Shown here piece by piece: positions 48,119-56,162 of a DNA stretch of 64,000 nt. Both the position numbers and the translations under genes were made by a program. How positions within the stretch are numbered: the first letter of the stretch is position 1; each line of letters opens with the position of its first letter. The stretch is from a bacterium. GTDB lineage: Bacteria; Bacteroidota; Bacteroidia; B-17B0; Aurantibacillaceae. The notes under the pieces are model-generated. The model was not told the DNA's origin. It did not search any database and worked only from the letters and a program-made list of their open reading frames with translations. The stretch is taken from NCBI GenBank assembly GCA_029945625.1, contig JAQSCW010000010.1:219815-283814 (forward strand), given 5' to 3'.

Positions 48119-48844
48119 ATGATTTTAAGAAGCGAGAATCTGGTAAAGAAATACAAAAACAGAACCGTGGCCAACATGGTATCTGTTCAGGTGGCACAGG
48201 GCGAAATAGTTGGATTGCTGGGTCCTAATGGCGCCGGAAAAACCACCTCCTTTTATATGATCGTGGGCATGGTGAAGCCCAATAGTGGCCGCATTTTTTT
48301 AGACGACATGGAGATTACGAAAGAAGCCATGTATCGGCGGGCGCAATTGGGCATTGGGTATTTACCGCAGGAAGCCTCGGTATTCCGAAAACTCAGCATT
48401 GAGGATAATTTGCTGGCCATTTTAGAGATGACAAAGCTGAGCAAAAAAGAACAGCAGATGAAAGCCGAAAGTTTACTCGATGAATTTGGGCTCCAACATG
48501 TGAGAAAAAATCTGGGAGATCAGTTGAGCGGAGGTGAACGAAGAAGAACAGAGATAGCCCGGGCCTTAGCGACAGACCCAAAATTTATTTTGCTGGATGA
48601 ACCCTTTGCGGGAGTTGATCCTATTGCAGTGGAGGATATTCAACAAGTAGTAAGAAAGTTGAAAGAAAAAAACATAGGCATTCTAATAACCGATCACAAT
48701 GTGCACGAAACCCTGAGCATTACTGACCGTGCGTATTTGTTGTATTCGGGAAGTGTGATTAAGAGTGGCACAGCAGAAGATTTGGCAAACGACGAACAGG
48801 TGCGCAGAGTATATCTGGGGGCGAATTTTGAGTTGAGAAAATAA
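48119..48844 (+). CDS. lptB: LPS export ABC transporter ATP-binding protein
   Basis: [91 protein letters not shown]. Confidence 0.95.
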   Translation: MILRSENLVKKYKNRTVANMVSVQVAQGEIVGLLGPNGAGKTTSFYMIVGMVKPNSGRIFLDDMEITKEAMYRRAQLGIGYLPQEASVFRKLSIEDNLLAILEMTKLSKKEQQMKAESLLDEFGLQHVRKNLGDQLSGGERRRTEIARALATDPKFILLDEPFAGVDPIAVEDIQQVVRKLKEKNIGILITDHNVHETLSITDRAYLLYSGSVIKSGTAEDLANDEQVRRVYLGANFELRK

Positions 48845-48845
48845 A

Positions 48846-49436
48846 ATGAAGATCCTTTTTGCTTCTTCCAACAAAAACAAAATTCGTGAAATAAATTCTC
48901 TCCTTGCGGGAAGACATACCGTTTTGGGTTTGGAAGAAGCGGGAATAACAGTTGAAATTCCTGAAACAGGAAGCACACTCCATGAGAATTCATTCTTAAA
49001 AGCAAAATTTGTTTTGGAACATTTTGGTGAAAAATCATTTGCTGATGCTGTATTTGCCGACGACAGCGGCTTGGAGGTGGAGGCGTTGAATGGCGCACCC
49101 GGAGTTTTTAGCGCGCGTTATGCCGGGATTCCAAAAAACGATGTGAGTAACAACATTAAATTACTGGAGGAATTGAAATGGACCACCAATAGGAAAGCGC
49201 GATTCGTGACGGTGATTACCCTAATCATAAATGGTGAAGTACACTATTTTGAAGGAGAAATAAAAGGAACGATTGCGCAAGAGCCAAGAGGAAAGAATGG
49301 ATTTGGGTACGATCCCTTATTTATTCCGAGGGGATACAGAAGTACCTTTGCTGAATTGAGCGCAGAGACTAAAAATGCAATTAGTCACCGTGCTATCGCG
49401 GTTAATAAAATGGTGAAGTTTTTAGAAAAGTTCTGA
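48846..49436 (+). CDS. rdgB: XTP/dITP pyrophosphatase (RdgB/HAM1)
   Basis: FASSNKNKIREINSLL, FADDSGLEVEALNGAPGVFSARYAG, GFGYDPLFIPRGYRSTFAELSAETKNAISHRAIA. Confidence 0.94.
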   Translation: MKILFASSNKNKIREINSLLAGRHTVLGLEEAGITVEIPETGSTLHENSFLKAKFVLEHFGEKSFADAVFADDSGLEVEALNGAPGVFSARYAGIPKNDVSNNIKLLEELKWTTNRKARFVTVITLIINGEVHYFEGEIKGTIAQEPRGKNGFGYDPLFIPRGYRSTFAELSAETKNAISHRAIAVNKMVKFLEKF

Positions 49437-49619
49437 GTTTCGGATTTCAAAGGCTTTTGCTAACAGAGCGACGAGAGATCGAGTTGTGTCCTTCTTTTTA
49501 GGGCATGCATGTAAACCCTCAGCAACCTTTGTGGTTTTTAGTTTCAGGTTTCGAGTTATGGGTTAAATGCTGCCTAAGCTTTCTGCAAATTGCCTACTGC
49601 CTACCGATTACGATAAAGT

Positions 49620-49925
49620 CCCTTAGTGTTTCTGAAAGTGCTTAGTGTCTTAGTGTTTCCTGCCAACTGCCAACTGCCAACTGCCAACTGCCCACCGCCA
49701 ACTGCCAACTGCCAACTGCCAACCGCCAACTGCCCACCGCCCACCGCCTCCTGCCTACTTAAAACTTATCTCAGTGTTTCTTCGTGTTCTAAGTGCCTTA
49801 GTGGTTTCTGTTAACTGCCAACTGCCAACTGCCAACTGCCTACTGCCTACTGCTCCTGCCAACTGCCCCTGCCAACTTAAAGCTTTTCTTAGTGTTCCCT
49901 TGTGTGCTAAGTGTCTTAGTGGCTC
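49620..49925. repeat. Compound repeat: alternating TTAGTG-type nonamer modules and GGCAGTT/TGCCAAC heptamer arrays
   Basis: 14 consecutive TGCCAAC-like heptamers at 49661-49758, a second array at about 49809-49877, separated and bounded by CTTAGTGTNTC...AAGTGNCTTAGTGG modules. Confidence 0.9.
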
Positions 49926-49931
49926 TTGAGA

Positions 49932-50864
49932 TCACTTCAACTCCCATTCCTTCCAGTCCATTTCCTCCCCATTAAGTATTCCCAAGTAACTGTTGTAACG
50001 CTCGGGACTGATGTCACCCTTTTCAACAGCAGAAAGTACTGCGCATTTTGGTTCATTGACATGAATGCAGTTATTGAATTTACAATCATTCATGCGTGCT
50101 CTGATCTCAGGAAAGTAATGGCCCACTTCTTCTTTTTTCATTTCAACCAATCCAAGTTCTTTAATGCCGGGACTGTCGATGATGTTTCCTCCAAAACTAA
50201 GAAGATGTAATTCGGCAAAAGTAGTCGTATGCATTCCTTTCGCATGCGCGGTCGAGATCTCTCCCGTCTTAATATTGAGACCGGGTTCGAGGGCATTGAT
50301 AAACGTTGATTTACCTACCCCTGAATGCCCGGCTATTAAAGTTGTTTGGTCTTTAAACACCGAGCGGAGAGCGTTCACCTGCTTTTCATCATAACTGCTT
50401 ACCTGATAGCATCGGTAACCAATCTTTTCGTAAAGAGAAATAATTTCGTTCTGAATTTGTTTTTGTTGCTCATCCAACAGATCACATTTGTTAAAGATAA
50501 TTCGGGCTGGAATACGATACGCCTCGGCGGTAATTAAAAAACGATCAATAAAACCCAAACTGGTACGTGGTGAAACAAGGGTGGCAATGAGGATGGCCTG
50601 ATCTAAATTACTGGCAATAATTTGTGCCTGCTTACTTAGGTTAATGGATTTTCGGATGATGTAATTCTTACGCGGGTGAATACCCGTGATAATAGTTTCA
50701 CCATTTTCTTCCAAATCAAAATCTACTTTATCGCCCACCGCAATTGGATTGGTGGTTTTGCGACCATCAAGTCGGATCTTCCCCTTGAGCACACAATCAA
50801 AAATCTTATCTCCGGCTTTTACCATGTATCGGCTGCCGGTTGATTTTATTACAAGTCCATTCAT
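49932..50864 (-). CDS. rsgA: Ribosome small subunit-dependent GTPase A
   Basis: Circularly permuted GTPase: IIFNKCDLL, GHSGVGKSTFINAL, IIDSPGIKELGL; C-terminal CKFNNCIHVNEPKCAV zinc motif. Confidence 0.95.
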   Translation of the reverse strand: MNGLVIKSTGSRYMVKAGDKIFDCVLKGKIRLDGRKTTNPIAVGDKVDFDLEENGETIITGIHPRKNYIIRKSINLSKQAQIIASNLDQAILIATLVSPRTSLGFIDRFLITAEAYRIPARIIFNKCDLLDEQQKQIQNEIISLYEKIGYRCYQVSSYDEKQVNALRSVFKDQTTLIAGHSGVGKSTFINALEPGLNIKTGEISTAHAKGMHTTTFAELHLLSFGGNIIDSPGIKELGLVEMKKEEVGHYFPEIRARMNDCKFNNCIHVNEPKCAVLSAVEKGDISPERYNSYLGILNGEEMDWKEWELK

Positions 50865-51000
50865 TTTATCTTTAGCTCAGAGGATCGTATAAAATTACTT
50901 ATTTAATATTAATTGTAATTTGAGCGTAAAAAAGTGACTAGAATCAGCAATAATTAGGGAAAGCATCGGATATTTCATCAAAATTAGCGAACAAAAATCG

Positions 51001-51008
51001 TAAATTTG
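51001..51008 (+). promoter_or_regulatory. Putative -7 element TAAATTTG for the thiolase gene
   Basis: TAnnTTTG 32 nt upstream of ATG at 51040. Confidence 0.35.
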
Positions 51009-51039
51009 AGGCCTTTAACTAAATAAGAACTTAGATACC

Positions 51040-52218
51040 ATGAAAGAAGTAGTAATAGTAGCAGCAGTTAGAACAGCAATAGGCTCCTTTGGAGGCACAT
51101 TAGCAGGTATTCCTGCAACAAAATTAGGCGCCACTGCCATTAAAGGGGCACTCGATAAAATTAAACTCGACCCTAAATTAGTTACCGAAGTATTTTTTGG
51201 CTGTGTGATGCAGGCCAATTTGGGACAAGCACCTGCGCGTCAGGCAGCGAAAATGGCCGGACTTCCCGATAGTGTAAATTGCACCACCGTAAACAAAGTG
51301 TGCGCAAGTGGCATGAAATCAATTTCATTGGCCGCTCAAAGTATTCTGCTGGGCGATAATGATATTGTGGTAGCCGGCGGCATGGAAAGTATGAGCAATG
51401 TTCCGTTTTATTCAGACAGCACCCGTTGGGGCGCAAAATATGGAAGCACAACATTTATTGATGGCCTGGCAAAAGATGGGTTGATTGATGTGTATGGGAA
51501 TTATCCAATGGGAAACTGCGCTGAGCTTTGCGCATCTGAAATGAAATTCACCCGCGAAGAGCAAGATGCATTTGCCATTGAGTCTTATAAACGTTCTGCG
51601 GCCGCTTGGTCTGCGGGAAAGTATAAAGAAGAAGTTGTATCGATCACGGTAAAAACAAAAAAGGGGGACATTGAATTTGCGGAGGATGAAGAATATAAAA
51701 ATGTGAACTTTGAAAAAATCCCAACCCTCAAGCCTGTATTTACAAAAGATGGCACAGTTACCGCAGCCAACGCAAGTACCATGAACGATGGGGCTGCCGC
51801 AGTGATCTTAATGAGTCGTGAAAAAGCCGAAGAGTTGGGACTGAAACCCCTCGCAAAAATTAGAGCTTACTCAGATTTTGAAGGGTCTCCGGAATGGTTC
51901 ACAACTACGCCGGCTTCGGTGGTACCAAAAGCAGTAAAAAAAGCAGGTCTCGAAATGAAAGATATTCAATACTACGAATTGAATGAGGCGTTTAGTGTGG
52001 TTGGCCTTGCCAATATTAAATTAATGAATCTTGATCCAACAAAAGTAAATGTTAATGGTGGAGCAGTTTCGATCGGACATCCTCTTGGGGCCAGTGGGGC
52101 GCGAATCATTGTAACATTAATTAATGTGCTCAAACAAAACAAGGCAAAATATGGCGCTGCCGGAATTTGTAACGGAGGGGGAGGTAGCACTGCCATTGTA
52201 ATCGAGAACATCGACTAA
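51040..52218 (+). CDS. Acetyl-CoA acetyltransferase (thiolase)
   Basis: [60 protein letters not shown]. Confidence 0.94.
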   Translation: MKEVVIVAAVRTAIGSFGGTLAGIPATKLGATAIKGALDKIKLDPKLVTEVFFGCVMQANLGQAPARQAAKMAGLPDSVNCTTVNKVCASGMKSISLAAQSILLGDNDIVVAGGMESMSNVPFYSDSTRWGAKYGSTTFIDGLAKDGLIDVYGNYPMGNCAELCASEMKFTREEQDAFAIESYKRSAAAWSAGKYKEEVVSITVKTKKGDIEFAEDEEYKNVNFEKIPTLKPVFTKDGTVTAANASTMNDGAAAVILMSREKAEELGLKPLAKIRAYSDFEGSPEWFTTTPASVVPKAVKKAGLEMKDIQYYELNEAFSVVGLANIKLMNLDPTKVNVNGGAVSIGHPLGASGARIIVTLINVLKQNKAKYGAAGICNGGGGSTAIVIENID

Positions 52219-52234
52219 CTTTTCCATATCTTAT

Positions 52235-52268
52235 AAAAATCAGCAGAATGCCTGCTGATTTTTATTTT
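52235..52268 (+). terminator. Rho-independent terminator downstream of thiolase
   Basis: AAAAATCAGCAG-N-CTGCTGATTTTT stem followed by ATTTT. Confidence 0.75.
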
Positions 52269-52270
52269 AC

Positions 52271-52278
52271 TACTTTTG
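52271..52278 (+). promoter_or_regulatory. Putative -7 element TACTTTTG for gcvT
   Basis: TAnnTTTG between the terminator and ATG at 52302. Confidence 0.4.
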
Positions 52279-52301
52279 TTTTCTTAAATAAAATTAAAAC
52301 C

Positions 52302-53384
52302 ATGAAATCAACAGCTTTATCAAACAAACATATTTCTTTAGGTGCCAAAATGGTACCATTTGCAGGTTATAACATGCCGGTATCGTATACAGGTTTAAAC
52401 GACGAACACATGGCGGTGCGCAACAGTGTGGGCGTGTTTGATGTAAGTCACATGGGTGAATTTATTTTGAAGGGAGAAAATGCTTTGGATTTAATTCAAA
52501 GGGTAACCAGCAACGATGCTTCTGTTCTTACTGACGGAAAAGCGCAGTATTCTTGTTTGCCGAATGCAAGTGGTGGAATTGTAGATGATTTGATTGTTTA
52601 CAAAATAGCAGATGCTCATTATATGCTTGTTGTAAATGCGAGCAATATTGACAAAGACTGGAACTGGATCAAATCATATAACACAAAGGGAGTGGACATG
52701 AAAAACATTTCCGACGACACTTCATTGTTGGCGATTCAGGGACCAAATGCTATTCACGCTTTGCAAAAACTAACCGAGGTAAAATTGGCAGACATTCCGT
52801 ATTACGGATTTGCAAGAGGAAAATTTAACGGTGTTGATCAGGTGGTAATCAGTAATACAGGCTATACCGGTGCAGGAGGATTTGAATTATATTTTGAAAA
52901 TGCGCAGGCCGAGAACATGTGGAATGCGATTTTTGAAGCCGGCAAAGAATTTGGAATTAAATCAATTGGTTTGGGAGCCCGTGATACTCTGCGTTTAGAA
53001 ATGGGTTTTTGTTTGTATGGCAATGATATTGATGATACCACTTCGCCAATTGAAGCAGGTTTGGGTTGGATTACCAAATTTACCAAAGACTTCACCAACA
53101 GGGCTGCCATTGAAGCGCAGAAAAAGAATGGCGTGACCCGAAAACTGGTGGGGTTTGAAATGATCGATCGCGGAATTCCCCGTCACGACTACCAGATTGC
53201 TGATGCCGTAGGAAAAGTAATAGGAAAAGTAACATCTGGCACGCAGTCGCCCAGTTTGGGAAAAGCCATCGGTTTAGGATATGTAACTCCTGAATTTGCT
53301 AAAAATGACACTGAAATCTACATTTTAATCCGCGATAAGGCAATTAAGGCCAAAGTGTGCAAAATCCCCTTCCTAAAAAAATAG
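52302..53384 (+). CDS. gcvT: Glycine cleavage system T protein (aminomethyltransferase)
   Basis: [85 protein letters not shown]; start reassigned to 52302. Confidence 0.95.
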   Translation: MKSTALSNKHISLGAKMVPFAGYNMPVSYTGLNDEHMAVRNSVGVFDVSHMGEFILKGENALDLIQRVTSNDASVLTDGKAQYSCLPNASGGIVDDLIVYKIADAHYMLVVNASNIDKDWNWIKSYNTKGVDMKNISDDTSLLAIQGPNAIHALQKLTEVKLADIPYYGFARGKFNGVDQVVISNTGYTGAGGFELYFENAQAENMWNAIFEAGKEFGIKSIGLGARDTLRLEMGFCLYGNDIDDTTSPIEAGLGWITKFTKDFTNRAAIEAQKKNGVTRKLVGFEMIDRGIPRHDYQIADAVGKVIGKVTSGTQSPSLGKAIGLGYVTPEFAKNDTEIYILIRDKAIKAKVCKIPFLKK

Positions 53385-53439
53385 AGTCTAAAAAAAGTCC
53401 TGATTCATCGAAAAAGCAGAAGCTTTGGGCTAATTTTTA

Positions 53440-53470
53440 TTGAGTCTTATTTGCAAAACCAGTATATTTG
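53440..53470 (+). promoter_or_regulatory. Putative Bacteroidota promoter TTG-N20-TATATTTG
   Basis: TTG 53440-53442 and TATATTTG 53463-53470, upstream of ATG 53483. Confidence 0.45.
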
Positions 53471-53482
53471 ATTTATTCATCT

Positions 53483-54382
53483 ATGAGGCCACTCCTTATT
53501 TTCATTATAGTTCTGTGTTTGCCTCGCCATTATTTAGCGCAGACCTGGGAACTTTATGGTAAGGACACCATTAATAAAATTGATCCCGAGGGCAAAAAAC
53601 AGGCCAAGTGGATTTTATTAGGGAAACACAAACCCGGAACCTGTTATCAGGTTGATCAAAAAGCGGAGGAAGGTTTATACAGAGATAATAAGAAGACCGA
53701 TAAGTGGTTAGAATATTATTGTAATGGCAAAATGAAAAATAAGATCACTTTTGCCAATGGCCGTCCCGATGGCTACGCGCAGATGTATCATGAAAATGGG
53801 AAGATCAGTGAAGAAGGGATTTGGAAAAATAACCGCTGGGTAGGAAGTTATAAGTTGTATTATGACAATGGGCAGGTTCAGCACGAATTTGTATTTAATG
53901 AAATGGGGAAACGGCAGGGACCTCAGAAATACTATTTTGACAATGGACAGTTGGCCATTGAAGGAAATTTTCAGAACGGGAAGGAAAGCGGTTTAATAAA
54001 AGAATATTACGAAAACGGAGATCCTAAAGCAGAGAAGAATTTTGCGGATGGCAATGTGGATGTGACCTCTATCAAGGAATTTCAACCATTGAAACCCATT
54101 GCAAAAAGATCGGAGATTCCCGAAGAAAATGCTCCAGTTATTAAAGCGAGTGCCGATGAACGCCCGAATGAGGCTGTAAAAAAGGCAGCAAAAGGACCGA
54201 TGGTACTTAATGGGCAATACACGCTTTACAACAAGAACAAACAGATTACCAAGGATGGTGTATTTAAAGACAACCGTTTTATTGAAGGGAAGGCATATAT
54301 GTACAATGAGAATGGTATATTGACGCGGGTAGCTATTTATAAGAACGGCATGTATATCGGTGATACCCAGGTAGAGAATTAG
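53483..54382 (+). CDS. Secreted MORN_2/YwqK-like repeat protein
   Basis: Repeated [Y/F]xxGKxxxEGxxxN motifs (MYHENGKISEEGIWKNNRWVGSYKLYYDNGQVQHEF, YYFDNGQLAIEGNFQNGKESG); signal peptide. Confidence 0.8.
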   Translation: MRPLLIFIIVLCLPRHYLAQTWELYGKDTINKIDPEGKKQAKWILLGKHKPGTCYQVDQKAEEGLYRDNKKTDKWLEYYCNGKMKNKITFANGRPDGYAQMYHENGKISEEGIWKNNRWVGSYKLYYDNGQVQHEFVFNEMGKRQGPQKYYFDNGQLAIEGNFQNGKESGLIKEYYENGDPKAEKNFADGNVDVTSIKEFQPLKPIAKRSEIPEENAPVIKASADERPNEAVKKAAKGPMVLNGQYTLYNKNKQITKDGVFKDNRFIEGKAYMYNENGILTRVAIYKNGMYIGDTQVEN

Positions 54383-54445
54383 TTCCGATTTTTTATTCGG
54401 CATCAGACTTCCCTTACGCAAATTATCAGGATTTTTAGGTTAACT

Positions 54446-54495
54446 AAAAGCAGGGCGAGTTCAGTATGTCACTGAAGCCCGCTTTTTATTTTTTC
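54446..54495 (+). terminator. Strong hairpin terminator
   Basis: AAAGCaGGGCgagTTCAGT-atgtc-ACTGAAGCCCGCTTTTTATTTTTT. Confidence 0.75.
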
Positions 54496-54531
54496 GTGAT
54501 GAAAGGAACCGACTGAAATTTTTTTTGCAGA

Positions 54532-55404
54532 TTACTTGGAGGGCCGGATGCTGATGCTAACGTGATTACTCCTCAAGGCTCCTCCACTTTGGCAACCTCC
54601 CGAACTGATGATCCCTCCGAAACCATAATTTGTGCTTCCCCTTTCGGAGCAGCCTCCGGTACCTTTTTTAATGAGAAAAGTAAATCCGACTTTAAAAACG
54701 ATGGCGTTTTTTGGAGTACTTTGGTTTTCAGTAATTACGGTACCTCCTTCCACTTTTGCCGTACTCACGTTGACCATTTCGCCAAACTGGTTGGTGGTGG
54801 CGTACATGATACCGGTATTGATTATTGCCCATGAGTTGAGTGAATACATCAATCCGATGGTAGCACCATAATTCCAATGTGCGGTGGAAGACAGATTAGT
54901 AGAGCTGCTCGATTCGTATCCGCTCTGATATTGAATAGGAGTAATGATGAGGTTGCTGGAATAGCCCCTGAGTCCTGTAAAAACATCAAGGTAAGGTGTT
55001 AATTTTCCATTATCAGTGCTGATCAAAAACCGGGCAACTACGTTAAAACCATAATTGTTTTGATTTATTTTTACTTTGGCATCTCCGGTTTGGGGAGCAA
55101 CGAGTGGCACAGTGCCCAAATTCTTATGGAGGTTTTGCAGACAATAAAAGTCGGCACCGAAACGTAACTGCAATTTTGTAACCGGACTAAATTGCTCCAG
55201 TGTAAAAGGTTTGGCAAACACTCCGAATCCGGCGCCACCGCCAATTGCGCAATGTGGAATAGCTCCGTAAATGTCAAGGGAGGGCAGTCCCTCATCTTGC
55301 CAGAGAGTTCTTAAGGTGCGGGGAGAGGAGGATTGGTTTAATTGCCCGAAAGAAATAGAGCCGGAAAAAACAAGGCCAAGAGTTATTAGACTAACTGAAT
55401 TCAT
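54532..55404 (-). CDS. Hypothetical outer membrane beta-barrel protein
   Basis: MNSVSLITLGLVFSGSISFGQ signal; beta-strand-like alternation (LQLRFGADFYCL...YGFNVVARFLIS); start reassigned to 55404. Confidence 0.6.
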   Translation of the reverse strand: MNSVSLITLGLVFSGSISFGQLNQSSSPRTLRTLWQDEGLPSLDIYGAIPHCAIGGGAGFGVFAKPFTLEQFSPVTKLQLRFGADFYCLQNLHKNLGTVPLVAPQTGDAKVKINQNNYGFNVVARFLISTDNGKLTPYLDVFTGLRGYSSNLIITPIQYQSGYESSSSTNLSSTAHWNYGATIGLMYSLNSWAIINTGIMYATTNQFGEMVNVSTAKVEGGTVITENQSTPKNAIVFKVGFTFLIKKGTGGCSERGSTNYGFGGIISSGGCQSGGALRSNHVSISIRPSK

Positions 55405-55637
55405 CTTTTCAGATTTTAATTCCAAAACAAAATTAGAAATGAAATAGTTCCTGCATATAGCTAATACTTGCCAAAAGGTTCTTAAAAATCACTGTTTCCC
55501 TTTAGAATGGCGCCATCCGGGGTGATTGGTCAAAACAGGTAGATTTTTATAAGAGGTGGATTTTTGGACATATGTGGCAAGAGCTCTTTGATATACGCTA
55601 TATATCTATAATGGGCTAATTGTGGGCAAAATAACAT

Positions 55638-55676
55638 AAAAAAACCCCAAGATTTTCAATGTCAGGGTTTTTTTTG
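55638..55676 (-). terminator. Terminator downstream of tRNA-Ala
   Basis: Minus strand AAAAAACCCTGACATTGAAAATCTTGGGGTTTTTTT. Confidence 0.65.
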
Positions 55677-55683
55677 TTTTTTG

Positions 55684-55757
55684 TGGAGAATATCGGATTC
55701 GAACCGATCACCTCTTCACTGCCAGCGAAGCGCTCTAGCCAAATGAGCTAATCCCCC
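55684..55757 (-). tRNA. tRNA-Ala (anticodon GGC)
   Basis: GGGGGATTAGCTCATTTGGCTAGAGCGCTTCGCTGGCAGTGAAGAGGTGATCGGTTCGAATCCGATATTCTCCA; cloverleaf with anticodon loop CTGGCAG. Confidence 0.93.
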
Positions 55758-56134
55758 ATTAAATTTGAGAAGGCAAAAATAACACTTTTTTTTATATTAA
55801 GAAAGTTGAATTTCTACCCAGTCGCTTAGCATTCGTCTCTTTTAGATATTCATACCGTTACTGTCCCCCGAAATTTCTCGAAACACCCGACTGTATTGCT
55901 GGGCCCCAAAAGAGCTTTGGAACGGCTCCTGTGCCAAGCTCAAACAGTAGACGTTTTTTTCTATTGGACAATTGGAAAATGTAATATTCTTTTGGTAATG
56001 TGTTTTTTACCAGTTCTATGAAATTAATCCGATGTCTTTTGATCCGGCCCAAACCTCTGCGGATCTTTGTCAATCCCCAAAAATGACATTTCTTAGCTTC
56101 CCTCAATTCTGCCCAAAATCACCCGAATATTTCG

Positions 56135-56142
56135 TAAATTTG
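56135..56142 (+). promoter_or_regulatory. Putative -7 element TAAATTTG for gcvP
   Basis: TAnnTTTG 21 nt upstream of ATG 56163. Confidence 0.35.
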
Positions 56143-56162
56143 CCTCCTAAAATTTAGGTCAT

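Noticed and set aside
49626-49814. 62-aa ORF (LPTANCPPPTANCQLPTANC...)
   Set aside because: Simply the translation of the 7-nt repeat; no start context or coding signature.
49661-49877. Tandem repeats that could be taken for a CRISPR array
   Set aside because: Units are contiguous 7-mers with no unique spacers, there is no 24-40 bp repeat unit and no cas genes in the window.
52219-52301. Glycine riboswitch upstream of gcvT
   Set aside because: The 83-nt gap is explained by a thiolase terminator and a promoter; too short and without riboswitch core features.
53483-54382. YwqK-like protein as a toxin-antitoxin system
   Set aside because: Family name in databases suggests an antitoxin, but the protein has a signal peptide and no partner toxin ORF is adjacent.
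55858-56106. 82-aa minus-strand ORF upstream of gcvP
   Set aside because: No recognisable motif; overlaps the proposed gcvP promoter area; could be a relic but not supportable.
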